NCBI GenBank assembly: GCA_021849525.1
Contig: JAJZSS010000102.1
Coordinates: 1-6,314, forward strand
Source of the DNA: Chloroflexota bacterium
GTDB lineage: Bacteria > Chloroflexota > Anaerolineae > Anaerolineales > UBA4823
Direction of reading: 5' to 3'
Length of the DNA stretch: 6,314 nucleotides
Position 1 is the stretch's first letter. Every line of letters begins with the position of its first letter. The notes under the pieces are model-generated. The model ran no database searches. It saw only the letters and a program-made list of their open reading frames with translations, and was not told the DNA's origin. The position numbers and the translations under genes were made by a program. Positions 4,973-6,314 of the stretch are shown piece after piece.

Positions 4973-5800
4973 ATGGCATTAAAATACGACGACAGCGGGC
5001 GCCTGCATATCGAGACCCCCCTGATGGCCGAATCGCTGATGGATAAGCAGCTCCTGGCCCGCACCGAGACTGAATCGGTCTTCCGCCCCTTGCCCGAGTT
5101 GAATGTGATCAAGCTCGGCGGGCAGAGCATCATCGACCGCGGCGCAGCTGTTCTTCTGCCCATCCTGGATGAGATTGTCGCCGCCCGCAAAACCCAGCAG
5201 TTGGTGCTCCTCACCGGCGGCGGCACCCGCTCCCGCCACGCATACGCCATCGCCCTCGACCTGGGCATGCCCACCGGCGTCCTGGCCAAGCTCGGCTCCA
5301 GCATCAGCGAGCAAAACGCCCTGATGGTCTCCGTCCTGCTGGCTCCCCACTCCGGCGTCAAGATCGGCCAGGATGACCTGGTCAAGCTGCCTTCGTATCT
5401 TGCCCTGGGCGCTATTCCCGTGATGCACGCCATGCCCCCCTACGGGATGTGGGAAGTCAACGCCGAGCACGGGCGCATCCCACCCCACCGCACCGATGTG
5501 GGCGCCTATCTCACCGCTGAAGTCCTGGGCGCAAAACGCTGCATCCTGGTAAAAGATGAGGCCGGCCTGTATACAGCCGACCCCAAGAAAGACCCGCACG
5601 CCGAGCTGATCCGCGAGATCGAAGTCCACGATTTAATGGCCCGCGATTTCAATGATCTGCCCGTCGAGCGCTCCATGCTGGAAGCCCTTACCCGGGCGCG
5701 CAGCGTGAAGGAAGTTTTACTGGTTAACGGGCGCGTTCCCGGCGATCTGACCCGCGCCCTCCATGGTGAAAACCCGGGCACCCGGATTTACACCGCTTAA
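4973..5800 (+). CDS. Molybdenum/tungsten storage protein-like subunit (amino-acid-kinase fold, MosA/MosB family)
   Basis: This is a 275-residue cytoplasmic protein resembling the two subunits of the Azotobacter molybdenum storage protein, which use ATP to pack molybdate or tungstate as polyoxometalate clusters inside a hexameric cage. Visible marks are VIKLGGQSIIDRG (45-57), the nucleotide loop TGGGTRSRH (81-89), GVLAKLGSSISEQNALM (102-118), MPPYGMWE (154-161), IPPHRTDVGAYLTAE (169-183), VKDEAGLYTADPKKD (193-207) and VNGRVPGDLTRAL near the end. These match my memory of MosB closely, and the length is right for MosA or MosB. It differs from uridylate kinase (PyrH), which shares the fold. The start at 4973 is set by GAGG eight bases upstream; an in-frame ATG at 4928 falls inside the leader hairpin. 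Only one subunit gene is visible, so a homohexamer is possible. It follows tupA by 103 bases and ends six bases from a convergent gene. Storage of tungsten rather than molybdenum is inferred from the neighbours. Confidence 0.87.
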   Translation: MALKYDDSGRLHIETPLMAESLMDKQLLARTETESVFRPLPELNVIKLGGQSIIDRGAAVLLPILDEIVAARKTQQLVLLTGGGTRSRHAYAIALDLGMPTGVLAKLGSSISEQNALMVSVLLAPHSGVKIGQDDLVKLPSYLALGAIPVMHAMPPYGMWEVNAEHGRIPPHRTDVGAYLTAEVLGAKRCILVKDEAGLYTADPKKDPHAELIREIEVHDLMARDFNDLPVERSMLEALTRARSVKEVLLVNGRVPGDLTRALHGENPGTRIYTA

Positions 5801-5806
5801 CCCTGA

Positions 5807-6130
5807 TTATTGGACCGGATGCTCGGATTCCTGCGGCGCGTTCCCGTTCTCAATTTTAACTTCCAGAGCGTTGCCCTCTACCAGCGCCAGGGCCACCTGC
5901 CTGCGGGCGCGGGCCAGGATGCGCTGGAAGGTCGAGCGCGAAACACCCATCTGTTCGGCTGCCGGCGCCTGGTCCAACCCTTCCAGGTCGGCCAGGCGCA
6001 GCGCCTCCAGCTCTTCAGCCAGCAGCCTCACCCGGGTCAGACGACTCAGTGGGATCCCGGCCGGCTTATAGATGCGGGCCTCGGGCAGGGGGAAGCGAGC
6101 AATCCGGCGCCGTTTACGCGGCCGGGGCAT
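5807..6130 (-). CDS. DUF134 (UPF0251) predicted DNA-binding protein
   Basis: This is a 107-residue protein with the full DUF134 pattern: MPRPRKRRRIARFP at the start, FKPAGIPL-like YKPAGIPLSRLTRV (21-34), then LLAEELEALRLADLEGLDQ (36-54), and a helix-turn-helix of the sigma-70 region 4 type with AAEQMGVSRSTFQRILARARR (57-77). It is expected to bind DNA in the cytoplasm; no target is known to me for the family. In my recollection DUF134 genes often sit beside small iron-molybdenum cofactor-binding (NifX/NafY-like) genes, which fits the metal theme here without proving it. It starts two bases after the stop of an upstream minus-strand gene, so the two form an operon. It converges on the storage-protein gene with six bases between the stops, and no terminator is visible there. 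The Shine-Dalgarno is weak. Confidence 0.88.
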   Translation of the reverse strand: MPRPRKRRRIARFPLPEARIYKPAGIPLSRLTRVRLLAEELEALRLADLEGLDQAPAAEQMGVSRSTFQRILARARRQVALALVEGNALEVKIENGNAPQESEHPVQ

Positions 6131-6132
6131 GT

Positions 6133-6314
6133 CTACTGCTCGCCGCCGCCATGCCGGCGGCGCCGTCCACCCATCCCGCGCTTGCCTTCTTCTTCACCGG
6201 CTTTCTCGCCCCGTGGCAGGTACACCAGCTCTGCCCCGATCGCCGCGGCCAGCGCTTCCAGCTCCACCTTGCGCAGATGGCTGTGGTATACCTTCAGGTC
6301 GCTGCCTTCCACGG
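6133..6314 (-). CDS. Unrecognised protein, C-terminal 60 residues only
   Basis: An open frame enters from the right edge on the minus strand and ends at a TAG (6133-6135), two bases before the DUF134 start. The visible part reads VEGSDLKVYHSHLRKVELE, then ALAAAIGAELVYLPRGEKAG, then a charged, low-complexity tail EEEGKRGMGGRRRRHGGGEQ. The first half looks like the end of a folded domain (a helix then a strand ending in VYLPRG). The tail is rich in Gly, Arg and His and could bind metal or nucleic acid. I do not recognise the family. The tight spacing to DUF134 and the continuous frame to the window edge are the reasons for calling it coding. The start is outside the window. Confidence 0.6.
   Translation of the reverse strand, partial: VEGSDLKVYHSHLRKVELEALAAAIGAELVYLPRGEKAGEEEGKRGMGGRRRRHGGGEQ

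Noticed and set aside
4973..5800. Uridylate kinase (pyrH)
   Set aside because: The fold is shared, but GGQSIIDRG, LGSSISEQNA, MPPYGMWE and IPPHRTDVGAYL are storage-protein-type segments, and the context is metal transport.

Overview
This window looks like a chromosomal stretch from a fairly GC-rich bacterium, most likely an anaerobic Chloroflexota (Anaerolineae-like) lineage. The lineage is inferred, not proven. The clues are the long Pro/Thr/Ala/Glu linker after the lipobox of a substrate-binding lipoprotein, the C-rich codon use, and a RAYT transposase, a PIN/AbrB pair and a DUF134 gene together. The theme is handling of the oxyanions tungstate and molybdate.

Layout. Positions 1-244 hold the 3' end of a gene for a PBP-like domain of the type found in molybdate-related regulators and MoeA fusions. 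Positions 248-1083 hold a RAYT-type Y1 transposase with REP-like hairpins: three 64-bp tandem units upstream and one inverted copy downstream that carries a compensatory base-pair change. Positions 1099-1816 (minus strand) encode an AbrB-type antitoxin and a PIN toxin. The gap at 1817-2033 holds two divergent promoters, a degenerate short tandem repeat, and a perfect 7-bp inverted repeat at the predicted start of the rightward transcript.

The core is tupB (2034-2696), tupC (2693-3445) and tupA (3541-4869), a tungstate-type ABC importer in the unusual order B-C-A. A strong stem-loop lies just before tupA. TupA carries an extra C-terminal domain that resembles a small sulfite-oxidase-like molybdopterin-binding domain. 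Next, with its own predicted promoter and a highly structured leader, is a gene for a molybdenum-storage-protein-like amino-acid-kinase-fold protein (4973-5800). Two minus-strand genes converge on it: a DUF134 DNA-binding protein (5807-6130) and the 3' end of an unrecognised gene with an Arg/Gly/His-rich tail (6133-6314).

Proposed joint role (inference): TupA captures tungstate or molybdate outside the membrane, TupB and TupC import it using ATP, and the storage protein packs it as an ATP-dependent oxide cluster for later use in tungsten or molybdenum cofactor synthesis. The operator-like repeat, the leader RNA and the PBP-like gene are candidate control points. The most novel items are the TupA fusion, the structured leader of the storage gene, and the pairing of a tungstate importer with a single-subunit storage protein.
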